From NCBI GenBank assembly GCA_947496175.1, contig CANMBU010000001.1:248001-312000 (forward strand): a stretch of 64,000 nt of DNA. The letters run 5' to 3'. This DNA comes from an uncultured Roseovarius sp. (GTDB lineage: Bacteria > Pseudomonadota > Alphaproteobacteria > Rhodobacterales > Rhodobacteraceae). Both the position numbers and the translations under genes were made by a program. Position 1 is the first letter of the stretch; each line of letters begins with the position of its first letter. This document shows, piece after piece, positions 43,730 through 51,873 of the stretch. The notes under the pieces were generated by a model. That model searched no databases and had not been told where the DNA came from. It saw only the letters and a program-made list of their open reading frames with translations.

Positions 43730-45042
43730 CGATCCACCAACGGAAGATCGAGCGTTTCCGGCAAGGGCTCGGCCGGATAATTCTGATGCAAGTTCCAGAT
43801 ATTGCCCGCAACCGGATCAAGCGGCCTGAACTGGGTGCCCGGCATGGCGCGCGTCCGCAAGGCCAGCACAATATCCGACAACACCGCCGGGTTCTCTCGG
43901 AAATAGGCATGTCCCAGCTGCACGGACCCGCCATCGACGATTACAATGTTAACATTGCCAGGACCTTTTAGATCCGCAAGTTCGCGCTCAGACAGCTTGT
44001 CGGGGTCAACACTGCCCAGACGAGTCACATTCCCAATGATACGCGAGAGGCGAAGTGCCCCGTCATTGGGGTTCGTGTAGATGTTGATTTGCTCAAACCC
44101 TTCGGCAAACCGCTCTGCCACCAAACGCTGACGCGTCACGCCAATATCAAGATCCGCCGCCGCAAGGACCAGAACACCGGTTTTCAGTTCTTGCCTGGGG
44201 TCGCGCCCACCGCCCCGACTCTCCAGCATCAGTTCACGCAACGCATCGGTCATCACAGCCGACCCACGGGAATGCGCCACAATGTCGATGCGCTTGACCT
44301 CTGGCACATCCGCCAGAATGCGCATGAACTCCTTGAGGTGAAAAACCGAAAACTCGCCCGACTCGATATCCCGGAAATAGGCCAGCGGCCCGTCATTGCC
44401 CGCTGGCCAGGAAAACAACACAGGAAGCGACCGCCGCCCAGCATAGTGCCAGATGCTCGCCAGCGTCCCGACACCATCATTAAATTCGTTGTTGAACCCG
44501 TGAACGTACAACAACACCCGATCTACGCCACTGGCCCGCATACGCGCCGCCACCTCCTCGCGTATCGTCGCACTGCGCGCGGCATAAGCCGCATTGGCAT
44601 CAGCTGTGGCTTGCAGCCGCCCGCCACCGGACTGATAAGGCAAAGGTGTTTGCGGCAGGCGGGCCAATTCGGTCAATCCCACTGGCGCAAGCCGGGTCAA
44701 AGCCCCCGGCCCCGACGCTTGCGTGCGTTCGATCAACTCACCCCAGGACCCAAGCCCGCCATATTCGACCCAGCTGGCCCCAAATGCCATCGAGTCATCG
44801 CGCCGTTCACCGTAGCTGACCACCGCTCCGAATTCGTCGACCACCGGATTGCGGTCTGTCATGTAAAGGATTTCAGTTGTGGTTGTACGGAACCGTGTGG
44901 GCACACCGGCTTCAGGATAAGCCTCTCCAGTCTCGAACGTATAGAGGTTTGGCGTTGGCGATAGCAGCCCGGTTGTGTTGCGACCGGCACAGGCCGCCAG
45001 CACAATCAGTAGAAAAATGGCAACCGTGGAACGCAGTGACAT
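43726..45042 (-). CDS. Lipoprotein alpha/beta hydrolase (DUF900)
   Basis: A 438-residue protein. The N-terminal SLRSTVAIFLLIVLAACAG is a lipoprotein signal with lipobox LAAC, so the protein should be attached to a membrane. The DUF900 hydrolase has LLYVHGFNNEFNDG near the oxyanion hole and DIVAHSRGSAVM as the nucleophile elbow. Substrate unknown; lipase- or esterase-like activity is inferred. The start at 45042 places the signal peptide correctly; frames upstream do not help. Single gene on this strand. Confidence 0.85.
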   Translation of the reverse strand: MSLRSTVAIFLLIVLAACAGRNTTGLLSPTPNLYTFETGEAYPEAGVPTRFRTTTTEILYMTDRNPVVDEFGAVVSYGERRDDSMAFGASWVEYGGLGSWGELIERTQASGPGALTRLAPVGLTELARLPQTPLPYQSGGGRLQATADANAAYAARSATIREEVAARMRASGVDRVLLYVHGFNNEFNDGVGTLASIWHYAGRRSLPVLFSWPAGNDGPLAYFRDIESGEFSVFHLKEFMRILADVPEVKRIDIVAHSRGSAVMTDALRELMLESRGGGRDPRQELKTGVLVLAAADLDIGVTRQRLVAERFAEGFEQINIYTNPNDGALRLSRIIGNVTRLGSVDPDKLSERELADLKGPGNVNIVIVDGGSVQLGHAYFRENPAVLSDIVLALRTRAMPGTQFRPLDPVAGNIWNLHQNYPAEPLPETLDLPLVDR

Positions 45043-45114
45043 TCGGCCAACCCCTCGTTGTTGGGACACATTAACGTGCATCCTCAACACTCGGCCAAAT
45101 AAATTGCAAATCAA

Positions 45115-45433
45115 GTTTTCATCAAAAAAAACAACGTTGTTCTTTTGCCAATGGCCCGGAAAAGTCCGCCAAGATCCAGTATGAAAGAGAATTTTACAAC
45201 AGGACCAAGCTGATCCTTGCCAGAATGGAGAACCGTCCGGGCAACATTCCGCTAGGCCACTGCTCTGATCCTTTTTGCGCCGAAATCCAACGGTGGAAAA
45301 CGCAGGAAAACGCGCAATCCAACCAAAATGGGACGCAACCCTAATATGGCCACAAATGCTCTTCTACAAAACCCGAGTGATCAGAATTCTGGGGATACCT
45401 GGTCGCAAAGCTCAGGCACTGAAAGGATAAAAA
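45115..45433. other. Intergenic region upstream of the CAP-domain gene
   Basis: 319 bp between divergent genes. It is AT-rich from 45090 to 45140. A 34-codon frame at 45346-45450 overlaps the CAP start in another frame and has no ribosome-binding site. Nothing else is supported. Confidence 0.4.
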
Positions 45434-46642
45434 ATGCCGGTGAATGCTGATCCTCTGGAACTCCATATGTTGTCCTTAATCAATGAAGAAAGGGACGCGC
45501 GCGGGCTAAACCCGCTGGAACTTGAAACCAACCTGAACATGTCCGCCGAAGAACATTCGCAATGGATGCTGGACACCAACGTGTTTTCTCACACAGGCGC
45601 AGGCGGGTCCTCCGCCACTGACCGCATCGAAGCAGAACTTGACCTGACCGGCAGCTGGCGCACAGCCGAGAACATCGCGATTCAGTCCATTCGCGGAGAA
45701 CCCGGACTGCTGGATGACGTGGAAAACCTGCATGAGTCGCTCATGAACAGCCCCGGACACCGGGCAAACATCCTCAACCCCGATCTTGAATATATCGGGC
45801 TTGGCATTGAACTTGGCGACTTCACCTATTCAAGCGGCGGCACGTTCCAATCGCTGATCGCAACGCAGAACTTCGCGACCACCGCGGCCGAAGTTGATGT
45901 CGATCCGGGCACCAGCTCAACACCGCTGGAAATGCCTGATCCCGTGCCAAGCCCGGATCCGGAGCTCAGTGAACCTGATCCAGAGCCCCCGATGCAAGAT
46001 GAACCCGAGGACATACCTGTGGCAGAGGCCCCTGAACCGGCGCCAACAGACCCAGAGAGCACAGGCGATGAGGAAGAGAACGAAACACCGGTCGCCGAAG
46101 CACCGGAGCCGTCCGATCCCGTCGATCCAACTGGCGGCGATACTCCCGTTGCCGTAGCCCCGGAGCCCACACCTGCAACACCAGATGACATGGGCGAGGA
46201 CGAGGAGGACGGCGTCCCAGTGGCTGAGGCGCCAGAACCGACCCCGTCCGTTCCAACGCCATCTGATCCCCAAACCGAAGACGTTCCAGGTGAAGACGTC
46301 TACGCCTGCCCGTTCCCCATCGACGATCTGGAAGGCACGCCTCTGCGCAGCACGGCGAGGTTTGAGTTTACCGATGATGTGTTCGAATTTCGCGACGCCG
46401 AGACTGTCTTTGGCGACGTCTCTATGGGTGACTTCGTTAACCGCATTTTGACTCAGGCCTCAGATTTTGCCGAACGCCAGAATCAAGAGGTCGAGACGTT
46501 CGAATTCGCCTTCTCATTTGACCTCCGGCCAAACGATCCAGCCTCTGGTCAATTGTCAGGACGGGAAAGCCTCAACGAATTTGACGTTGATTTTGCCGCA
46601 TTCGAAGCGCCGGTTGAGCAGAGCATCGACCTCTTCAGCTGA
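45434..46642 (+). CDS. CAP/SCP-domain protein with Pro-Ala-Glu repeats and no signal peptide
   Basis: A 402-residue protein. The N-terminal CAP domain (1-150) has HSQWMLDTNVFSHTG and SPGHRANILNPD, the usual metal/histidine positions. A low-complexity linker (about 160-285) holds four copies of PVAEAPEP-like sequence, one reading PVAVAPEP. The C-terminal 110 residues are unassigned. The ATG at 45434 has an AAAGGA site six bases upstream, so it is secure, yet the protein starts directly in the CAP fold with no signal peptide. Related bacterial CAP proteins are normally exported; a non-Sec route is possible. Confidence 0.85.
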   Translation: MPVNADPLELHMLSLINEERDARGLNPLELETNLNMSAEEHSQWMLDTNVFSHTGAGGSSATDRIEAELDLTGSWRTAENIAIQSIRGEPGLLDDVENLHESLMNSPGHRANILNPDLEYIGLGIELGDFTYSSGGTFQSLIATQNFATTAAEVDVDPGTSSTPLEMPDPVPSPDPELSEPDPEPPMQDEPEDIPVAEAPEPAPTDPESTGDEEENETPVAEAPEPSDPVDPTGGDTPVAVAPEPTPATPDDMGEDEEDGVPVAEAPEPTPSVPTPSDPQTEDVPGEDVYACPFPIDDLEGTPLRSTARFEFTDDVFEFRDAETVFGDVSMGDFVNRILTQASDFAERQNQEVETFEFAFSFDLRPNDPASGQLSGRESLNEFDVDFAAFEAPVEQSIDLFS

Positions 46643-46664
46643 ACCAACCGGATAAACCACAGCC

Positions 46665-46704
46665 TCCCCCGCGCAGATGCGGGGGACCGCACCTGAGGGG
46701 CTTT
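46665..46704 (+). terminator. Possible terminator after the CAP gene
   Basis: Stem TCCCCCGC (46665-46672) / GCGGGGGA (46679-46686), loop of six. The CTTTT stretch comes only 15 bases later, so this is a weak call. Confidence 0.4.
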
Positions 46705-46802
46705 TGCAATCCCAGCCCTAAATCTCACACTCCGAACGCATTGCCCCGCCCCCGGCCCTTCGCTATCTAACGGTCTGAAACTGTTCGGACGGGAGAGACC
46801 GC

Positions 46803-48458
46803 ATGGCCGCTTATCAATATGTCTACCACATGCAGGGGGTCTCCAAGGCCTATCCCGGCGGCAAGAAATGCTTTGAGAACATCCATCTCAGCTTTCTGCC
46901 CGGCGTGAAGATCGGCGTCGTCGGCGTTAACGGCGCCGGTAAATCCACGCTGATGAAAATCATGGCTGGTCTCGACACCGATTTCACCGGAGAGGCCTGG
47001 GCCGCAGAAGGCGCAAAAGTCGGCTATCTGCCACAGGAACCACAGCTTGATGAGGCCCTGAATGTGCGTGACAACGTCATGCTGGGGGTGGCCGCCAAGA
47101 AGGCCAAACTCGACCGGTTCAACGAATTGGCGATGAACTACTCGGATGAGACAGCCGATGAAATGGCCGCATTGCAGGACGAGATCGACAGTCAAAACCT
47201 GTGGGATCTTGACGCGCAGGTTGATGTGTCGATGGAGGCGCTCCGCTGTCCGCCTGATGATGCAGACGTGGCAAGCTTGTCCGGCGGGGAACGCCGTCGC
47301 GTGGCACTTTGCAAGCTTCTGCTCGAAGCGCCTGACATGCTGCTCCTCGACGAGCCCACCAACCACCTTGACGCCGAAACCATCGCCTGGCTGCAACAGC
47401 ACCTGATCGATTACAAAGGCACCATCCTGATCGTCACACACGACCGTTACTTCCTCGATGACATCACCGGATGGATCCTCGAGTTGGACCGCGGCCGCGG
47501 CATTCCCTATGAGGGCAACTACTCCGCCTGGCTGGAGCAAAAGGCCAAGCGGTTGGAGCACGAGGCCAAGGAAGACAAATCCAAACAGAAAACGCTGGAA
47601 CGCGAACTCGAATGGATGCGCCAAGGTCAAAAGGCCCGTCAAGCCAAGCAAAAGGCCCGGATCAACGCCTATAATGAGCTTGCCAACCAGTCCGAGCGCG
47701 AGAAAATCACCCGCGCCCAGATCGTCATCCCCAACGGCCCGCGCCTGGGCAGCAAGGTGATCGAGGTTGAGGGCCTGCAAAAGGCCATGGGCGACAAGCT
47801 TTTGATCGAGAACCTCGGCTTTTCGCTCCCGCCCGGCGGCATCGTCGGCGTCATCGGCCCCAACGGGGCGGGCAAGTCCACGCTGTTCAAAATGCTCACG
47901 GGTCAGGAAAAACCAGATGCGGGATCCATCGAGTACGGCGACACCGTGCAACTGAGCTATGTCGACCAGTCCCGCGATGACCTCAAGGATGGTGAGACCG
48001 TGTGGGAAGCCATTTCCGGCGGCGCGGAAATCATCGAACTGGGCGACGCACAGGTCAATTCCCGCGCCTATTGCTCGTCCTTCAATTTCAAGGGCGGCGA
48101 CCAGCAAAAGAAAGTCTCGCTCCTCTCGGGCGGCGAACGCAACCGCGTGCACATGGCGCGCCTTCTAAAAGAAGGCGGCAACGTCCTTTTGCTCGACGAG
48201 CCCACCAACGACCTTGACGTTGAAACCCTCCGCGCCCTGGAAGACGCGCTTGTCGACTTCGCCGGCTGTGCCGTGGTCATCAGCCACGACCGCTTCTTCC
48301 TCGACCGCATCTGCACCCACATTCTGGCCTTTGAAGGCGAGGCGCATGTGGAGTGGTTTGAGGGTAACTTTGAGGACTATGAAGAAGATAAGAAGAGACG
48401 TTTGGGACCGGATGCGCTGGAGCCAAAGCGGATCAAGCATAAGAAATTTGCGAGGTAA
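46803..48458 (+). CDS. ettA: Energy-dependent translational throttle protein EttA
   Basis: A 551-residue ABC-F protein. It has two tandem ATPase domains: Walker A GVNGAGKST and GPNGAGKST; signatures LSGGERRRVA and LSGGERNRVH; Walker B LLLDEPTNHLD and LLLDEPTNDLD. The P-site tRNA interaction motif (linker) region between them is KRLEHEAKEDKSKQKTL and the following basic stretch. No membrane part. EttA gates the first peptide bond according to ATP level. The minus strand has a long overlapping open frame that I consider a shadow. Confidence 0.95.
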   Translation: MAAYQYVYHMQGVSKAYPGGKKCFENIHLSFLPGVKIGVVGVNGAGKSTLMKIMAGLDTDFTGEAWAAEGAKVGYLPQEPQLDEALNVRDNVMLGVAAKKAKLDRFNELAMNYSDETADEMAALQDEIDSQNLWDLDAQVDVSMEALRCPPDDADVASLSGGERRRVALCKLLLEAPDMLLLDEPTNHLDAETIAWLQQHLIDYKGTILIVTHDRYFLDDITGWILELDRGRGIPYEGNYSAWLEQKAKRLEHEAKEDKSKQKTLERELEWMRQGQKARQAKQKARINAYNELANQSEREKITRAQIVIPNGPRLGSKVIEVEGLQKAMGDKLLIENLGFSLPPGGIVGVIGPNGAGKSTLFKMLTGQEKPDAGSIEYGDTVQLSYVDQSRDDLKDGETVWEAISGGAEIIELGDAQVNSRAYCSSFNFKGGDQQKKVSLLSGGERNRVHMARLLKEGGNVLLLDEPTNDLDVETLRALEDALVDFAGCAVVISHDRFFLDRICTHILAFEGEAHVEWFEGNFEDYEEDKKRRLGPDALEPKRIKHKKFAR

Positions 48459-48711
48459 CGTCGAACGCCCTGCGTTCGGCGCGTGCGCGAAAACGTTTCC
48501 GAAGGAAATGCGTGCGCACCCCTTCTATCATTCTGGGCGCTAAGGTGCTGTTGAACTTCAAATGAAGAGTGGGTTCGCAATCCGCCCTCTGAACACAAAG
48601 CCGCGCGGCGAACTCGGCACCCCTGTCTATCACCCATCATCACACCCGCGCGATACGCTATCGTCATACAAAACAGGGCCTCCTACGTCTAATCTGCGAA
48701 AGGAGGCGACC

Positions 48712-48813
48712 ATGCCCATTTCAACAAAACCGCCCGCACCGCGGCCTAAACCGCCTTTACCCCGGCATCCGCGCCCGATGCCCTATCGTTTTTCCGATTG
48801 GGCAGCGTTCTAG
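48712..48813 (+). CDS. 33-residue proline-rich small protein
   Basis: MPISTKPPAPRPKPPLPRHP at the start, then RPMPYRFSDWAAF. It has a near-perfect ribosome-binding site (AAAGGAGG, seven bases from the ATG) and a clear stop at 48813, followed by a 11-bp GC hairpin. Eleven prolines and no acidic residue before FSDW. Too short for domain assignment. The evidence for translation is the ribosome-binding site alone; conservation has not been tested. Confidence 0.45.
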   Translation: MPISTKPPAPRPKPPLPRHPRPMPYRFSDWAAF

Positions 48814-48828
48814 CGCTTATGCCTGTAG

Positions 48829-48874
48829 GCCCGGCCTGATTTACCCCCATTGCACCCCTTGTGTCAGGCCGGGC
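48829..48874. terminator. Hairpin between convergent small genes
   Basis: Perfect 11-bp stem GCCCGGCCTGA (48829-48839) / TCAGGCCGGGC (48864-48874) with a 24-base loop. A short T-rich tail follows on plus. It lies between the small-protein stop (48813) and the stop of the BrnA-like gene (48876), so it may terminate either. Confidence 0.5.
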
Positions 48875-48875
48875 T

Positions 48876-49247
48876 TCATTCCCCCATACCGTTCCATTCG
48901 GCATAGGCCTTGCCCGGCCCGGTGCCTAACTCAAGGACCTTGTTGAGCCGTTTTTCCAGCTCGACATGCCGGGTAATGTGCATTCGGGCGAAGGTTGACA
49001 GAACCGCGTTGATCCGCGCCTGATATCCAACGCCCATATCGCGAAAGAACTTGGCCACCGACCGGTCAAGGTAGAGCGTCAGCTTCTGCTTTTTCTCCGT
49101 CACCTCCACATCATGCAAAAGCGAATGCCACTCCTCCGGCAATTCGTCGCTGATGACGCGGGGGATCCATTTCTCTTGCATCAGGTAGATAAGATTGCGC
49201 ATCAGCACGTCGCGGCTGGTGCGTTCGATCTTGGACATTCGGGCCAT
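48876..49247 (-). CDS. BrnA-like antitoxin-family protein without a visible toxin
   Basis: A 123-residue protein. Near the end SVAKFFRDMGVGYQARINAVLSTF matches the C-terminal helix-turn region of BrnA-type proteins, which resembles ribbon-helix-helix DNA binding. The start at 49247 is chosen because GAGGAG lies six bases upstream; the frame runs back to 49388 through the 11-bp iterated array, which gives non-conserved residues. BrnT, the usual toxin partner, is not next to it on either side, so a free-standing regulator is likelier than a toxin-antitoxin pair. Confidence 0.7.
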   Translation of the reverse strand: MARMSKIERTSRDVLMRNLIYLMQEKWIPRVISDELPEEWHSLLHDVEVTEKKQKLTLYLDRSVAKFFRDMGVGYQARINAVLSTFARMHITRHVELEKRLNKVLELGTGPGKAYAEWNGMGE

Positions 49248-49304
49248 GGGCATCTCCTCAACTGAGGCATCAGGTTCTCGGCAAACCCTTTCCAAATCCT
49301 GACC

Positions 49305-49359
49305 GCACCGATCCGGCACCGACGTGATACCGACGCAGTACCAACGTGATACCGACATT
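49305..49359. repeat. Five 11-bp iterated units
   Basis: GCACCGATCCG, GCACCGACGTG, ATACCGACGCA, GTACCAACGTG, ATACCGACATT in tandem. The following GGGTTTTGCCCA resembles the bases after the array at 23402-23445 (GGGATTTCCGCCCA). It is upstream of the BrnA-like start (minus) and the L,D-transpeptidase start (plus). Confidence 0.8.
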
Positions 49360-49512
49360 GGGTTTTGCCCATTTTCACCACTTTTCACCTGCGGCTCTTT
49401 TGCAACGCATGTGTGGGTTTTCGGTCATTTCACCCGTTTTTGATTTCTTGGACAAAAACTGACCCATTATTTTCGCCACGCTGCCACCTGTATAATTTTG
49501 AGGGGAATCAAT

Positions 49513-50067
49513 ATGATGGACCGTCGTACTTTTGTTGCCGCTGGTTTGGCTGCTGTCACTGTGCCCGCCAGCGCAAAGTCGTTTGAACTGAATCCGAAAT
49601 TCCAACCGCAAAGCGTTGAAATTTCGAATAAATATCAACCAGGACAGCTCCTTGTCCTGCCCCGCGCGCATTTTCTTTATTTCATTGAAGCCCCCGGCCA
49701 GGCCCGCCGCTATGGTGTCGGCGTTGGTCGTGCGGGTCTGGAATTCACGGGCACGGCCACGATCGATGTAAAGAAAAAGTGGCCTACCTGGCGCCCGACC
49801 AACGAGATGATCGAACGCGATCCACAGGAATTCGCCAAGTTTGTTGACAATGACTATGTACAGCCCGGCGGCCCAGGTAACCCTTTGGGATCACGTGCTC
49901 TTTACCTGTTTCAGAATGGTCGTGACACGTATTTCCGCATCCATGGCACAACGGCTCCAAGATCTATTGGGCGCTCAGTCTCCAATGGCTGCATCCGCAT
50001 GATCAACGACCATGTCCAGGATCTGTATGAACGGGTGCCAATCGGCACGGTCGTTACAGTTCTCTGA
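49513..50067 (+). CDS. L,D-transpeptidase (YkuD domain)
   Basis: A 184-residue exported enzyme. The N-terminal MMDRRTFVAAGLAAVTVPASA looks like a Tat signal peptide. The YkuD catalytic site is FRIHGTTAP ... GRSVSNGCIRM, with the Cys nucleophile and the upstream His. It forms 3-3 cross-links or anchors proteins to peptidoglycan in the periplasm. GAGGGG lies about eight bases before the ATG at 49513; the ATG five codons upstream is less likely. Confidence 0.93.
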   Translation: MMDRRTFVAAGLAAVTVPASAKSFELNPKFQPQSVEISNKYQPGQLLVLPRAHFLYFIEAPGQARRYGVGVGRAGLEFTGTATIDVKKKWPTWRPTNEMIERDPQEFAKFVDNDYVQPGGPGNPLGSRALYLFQNGRDTYFRIHGTTAPRSIGRSVSNGCIRMINDHVQDLYERVPIGTVVTVL

Positions 50068-50237
50068 ACGCAGGCTGATTGAAATCCCTTGATTATTTAT
50101 GTCGCGCGCCTCATATGTGGCGCGCGACGTTACCACTATCGACCATCTGCTCCCTTATCCGGCACAGGCACTCGATCTTGCACTGACACGCCGGGCTGCC
50201 GCATTCCGCGGGCAGCACCATACCAAGGAGAAAACGG

Positions 50238-50444
50238 ATGGCCAGTGGCACCGTAAAATGGTTCAACGCAACTAAAGGCTTCGGCTTTATCGCGCCCGAT
50301 GATGGCGGCAAGGACGTGTTTGTACACATCTCCGCCGTTGAGCGCGCAGGTCTGACCGGCCTGAAAGATGACCAAAAGGTTAACTTCGAAATCGAAGCAG
50401 GCCGCGACGGACGCAGCTCTGCTGCGAACATCGAACTCGCCTAA
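50238..50444 (+). CDS. Cold-shock domain protein
   Basis: A 68-residue CspA-type RNA chaperone. RNP1 KGFGFIAPD and RNP2 [10 protein letters not shown] are intact, and the protein is near the usual length. AAGGAG lies eight bases upstream. The 170-bp space before it has no gene and may be a structured cold-responsive leader, which I cannot test. A strong terminator follows. Confidence 0.95.
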   Translation: MASGTVKWFNATKGFGFIAPDDGGKDVFVHISAVERAGLTGLKDDQKVNFEIEAGRDGRSSAANIELA

Positions 50445-50468
50445 TATAAGCGTTTGAATTAAATACGA

Positions 50469-50494
50469 AAAGGGCCCCGCTGGGGCCTTTTTTA
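50469..50494 (+). terminator. Rho-independent terminator after the cold-shock gene
   Basis: GGGCCCC and TGGGGCC form a GC-rich stem around a 2-4 base loop, flanked by A and T tracts (AAAA before, six Ts after). It ends 11 bp before the convergent tesA stop. Confidence 0.9.
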
Positions 50495-50504
50495 CGTCTA
50501 ATCC

Positions 50505-51179
50505 TCACTCGATTTCGCCGATCAATTCTTGCACGATGGGCCCCATCCCCTCAACAATTTGCGCGACACCCTCAGCGTTCGGATGAATGCCATCGGCCTG
50601 AAAGAACTGTTGCAGTTCAGACGGCTGACCCTCGCCCAACCCCGTGAAAAAGCTTTGAAGATAAAGCACGTCAAACTGTTCCGCGAGATCGGGATAGATG
50701 GCATCAAATGCGGCTTTGTACTGCGCCCCGTAATTGCCGGGCGCAGGCAGTCCTACAAGCAAAACCGGCAGATCACGCGCTGTCGCTGCCTCTAGAATCC
50801 TTGTCAGATTGGTGCGTGCAACCTCAGGTGCGATACCGCGCAGCATGTCGTTGCCTCCCAGCGCCACGATCATCGCATCCACCTCAGGCGTCAAACTCCA
50901 CTCGACCCGCGCTGCGCCACCGGCTGTGGTGTCCCCCGACACACCCCCGTTGATCAGCGTCACCTCGTCCCCATGCGCCACCAGCCAGTCCTGCAGCTTA
51001 GGAACAAACCCGTCTTCTGCGGGCAATCCATACCCTTGGGTCAGGCTGTCCCCAAAGGCCAGAACCGTCACAGGCTCCGCCCAGGCAGGCGCCCCCATCA
51101 AAACCAGGGCCAGCGCCTTGCCGCGCAGCGCGCGCACCCCATATGTCAGAAAACCTTTCAAAAACAGGCGCAATCTCAT
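50505..51179 (-). CDS. tesA: SGNH-family arylesterase / thioesterase I
   Basis: A 224-residue GDSL hydrolase. A signal peptide (ALALVLMGAPAWAEP) sends it to the periplasm. Block I is AFGDSLTQGYG with Ser45, block III ALGGNDML, and block V ADGIHPNAEG. E. coli TesA hydrolyses acyl-CoA and esters. The start ATG (51177-51179, minus) overlaps the ybbA ATG (51178-51180, plus) inside one CATG, so the two divergent genes share start-codon bases. The same tesA/ybbA/ybbP layout is known in enterobacteria. Confidence 0.92.
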   Translation of the reverse strand: MRLRLFLKGFLTYGVRALRGKALALVLMGAPAWAEPVTVLAFGDSLTQGYGLPAEDGFVPKLQDWLVAHGDEVTLINGGVSGDTTAGGAARVEWSLTPEVDAMIVALGGNDMLRGIAPEVARTNLTRILEAATARDLPVLLVGLPAPGNYGAQYKAAFDAIYPDLAEQFDVLYLQSFFTGLGEGQPSELQQFFQADGIHPNAEGVAQIVEGMGPIVQELIGEIE

Positions 51180-51873
51180 GACAGATCCCGTATTGTCGCT
51201 TCGCTCTGCTGCATTGGCGCTGGAGGGCAATGCAGGTCTTGTTCGGATACTTGACGCGATCTCGCTGGATGTCCACCGGGGCGACACGCTGAGCCTCGTG
51301 GGGCCGTCTGGATCGGGCAAATCTTCGCTTTTGATGTTGATGGGCGGGCTGGAGCGCGCCACAAGCGGGTCCGTGCACGCCTTGGGGCATGATCTTTCGG
51401 CAATGAGTGAAGACGCTCTGGCCCGCCTCAGGCGTGATCACATCGGGGTTGTATTCCAGTCTTTTCACTTGATCCCGACCATGACAGCTTTGGAAAACGT
51501 GGCCACACCGCTTGAACTGGCCGGGCGCAAGGATGCCTTTGCACGAGCTGAAGAAGAACTGCAGGCTGTGGGTCTTGGCGAACGGATGGGACATTACCCG
51601 TCGCAACTCTCCGGCGGCGAGCAGCAACGCGTCGCCCTTGCCCGTGCCGCAGCCCCTCGGCCGGACATTCTTTTGGCGGATGAACCTACGGGCAACCTCG
51701 ACAGCCAGACCGGTGCAGATATCGTAACCCGCCTATTTGATTTGCAAAAACGCCATGGCGCAACGCTGATTCTGGTGACGCATGACGCTGGATTGGCGGC
51801 CAAATGTGCGCGGCAGATCATGCTGCGCGATGGGCGCATCGAAACGCAGTCAGACAAGGCCGTCGCGGAATGA
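51178..51873 (+). CDS. ybbA: LolD/YbbA-type ABC transporter ATPase
   Basis: A 231-residue ATPase. Walker A is GPSGSGKSS, the signature LSGGEQQRVAL and Walker B ILLADEPTGNLD; the D-loop and H-switch VTHDAGLA follow. The MacB/LolD subgroup drives export of lipids, lipoproteins or drugs with an FtsX-like permease, which is the next gene (ATGA overlap). The start at 51178 is the family-typical one; the frame is open 148 codons upstream through tesA antisense and is not used. Confidence 0.92.
   Translation: MTDPVLSLRSAALALEGNAGLVRILDAISLDVHRGDTLSLVGPSGSGKSSLLMLMGGLERATSGSVHALGHDLSAMSEDALARLRRDHIGVVFQSFHLIPTMTALENVATPLELAGRKDAFARAEEELQAVGLGERMGHYPSQLSGGEQQRVALARAAAPRPDILLADEPTGNLDSQTGADIVTRLFDLQKRHGATLILVTHDAGLAAKCARQIMLRDGRIETQSDKAVAE

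Noticed and set aside
45346..45450. 34-codon frame overlapping the CAP start
   Set aside because: No ribosome-binding site, ends inside the CAP gene in another frame, and the CAP start itself is well supported.
46767..48152. 461-codon open frame on the minus strand
   Set aside because: Antisense to ettA, whose two ATPase domains are intact. The translated sequence is repetitive in Gly/Leu/Val and resembles no family.
48876..49247. Complete BrnTA toxin-antitoxin module
   Set aside because: No BrnT-like toxin gene lies upstream or downstream; only the BrnA-like protein is visible.
49491..49496. TATAAT as a -10 promoter element for the L,D-transpeptidase
   Set aside because: Perfect match, but transcription would begin within the ribosome-binding site about ten bases from the ATG, and no -35 sequence lies at the right spacing.
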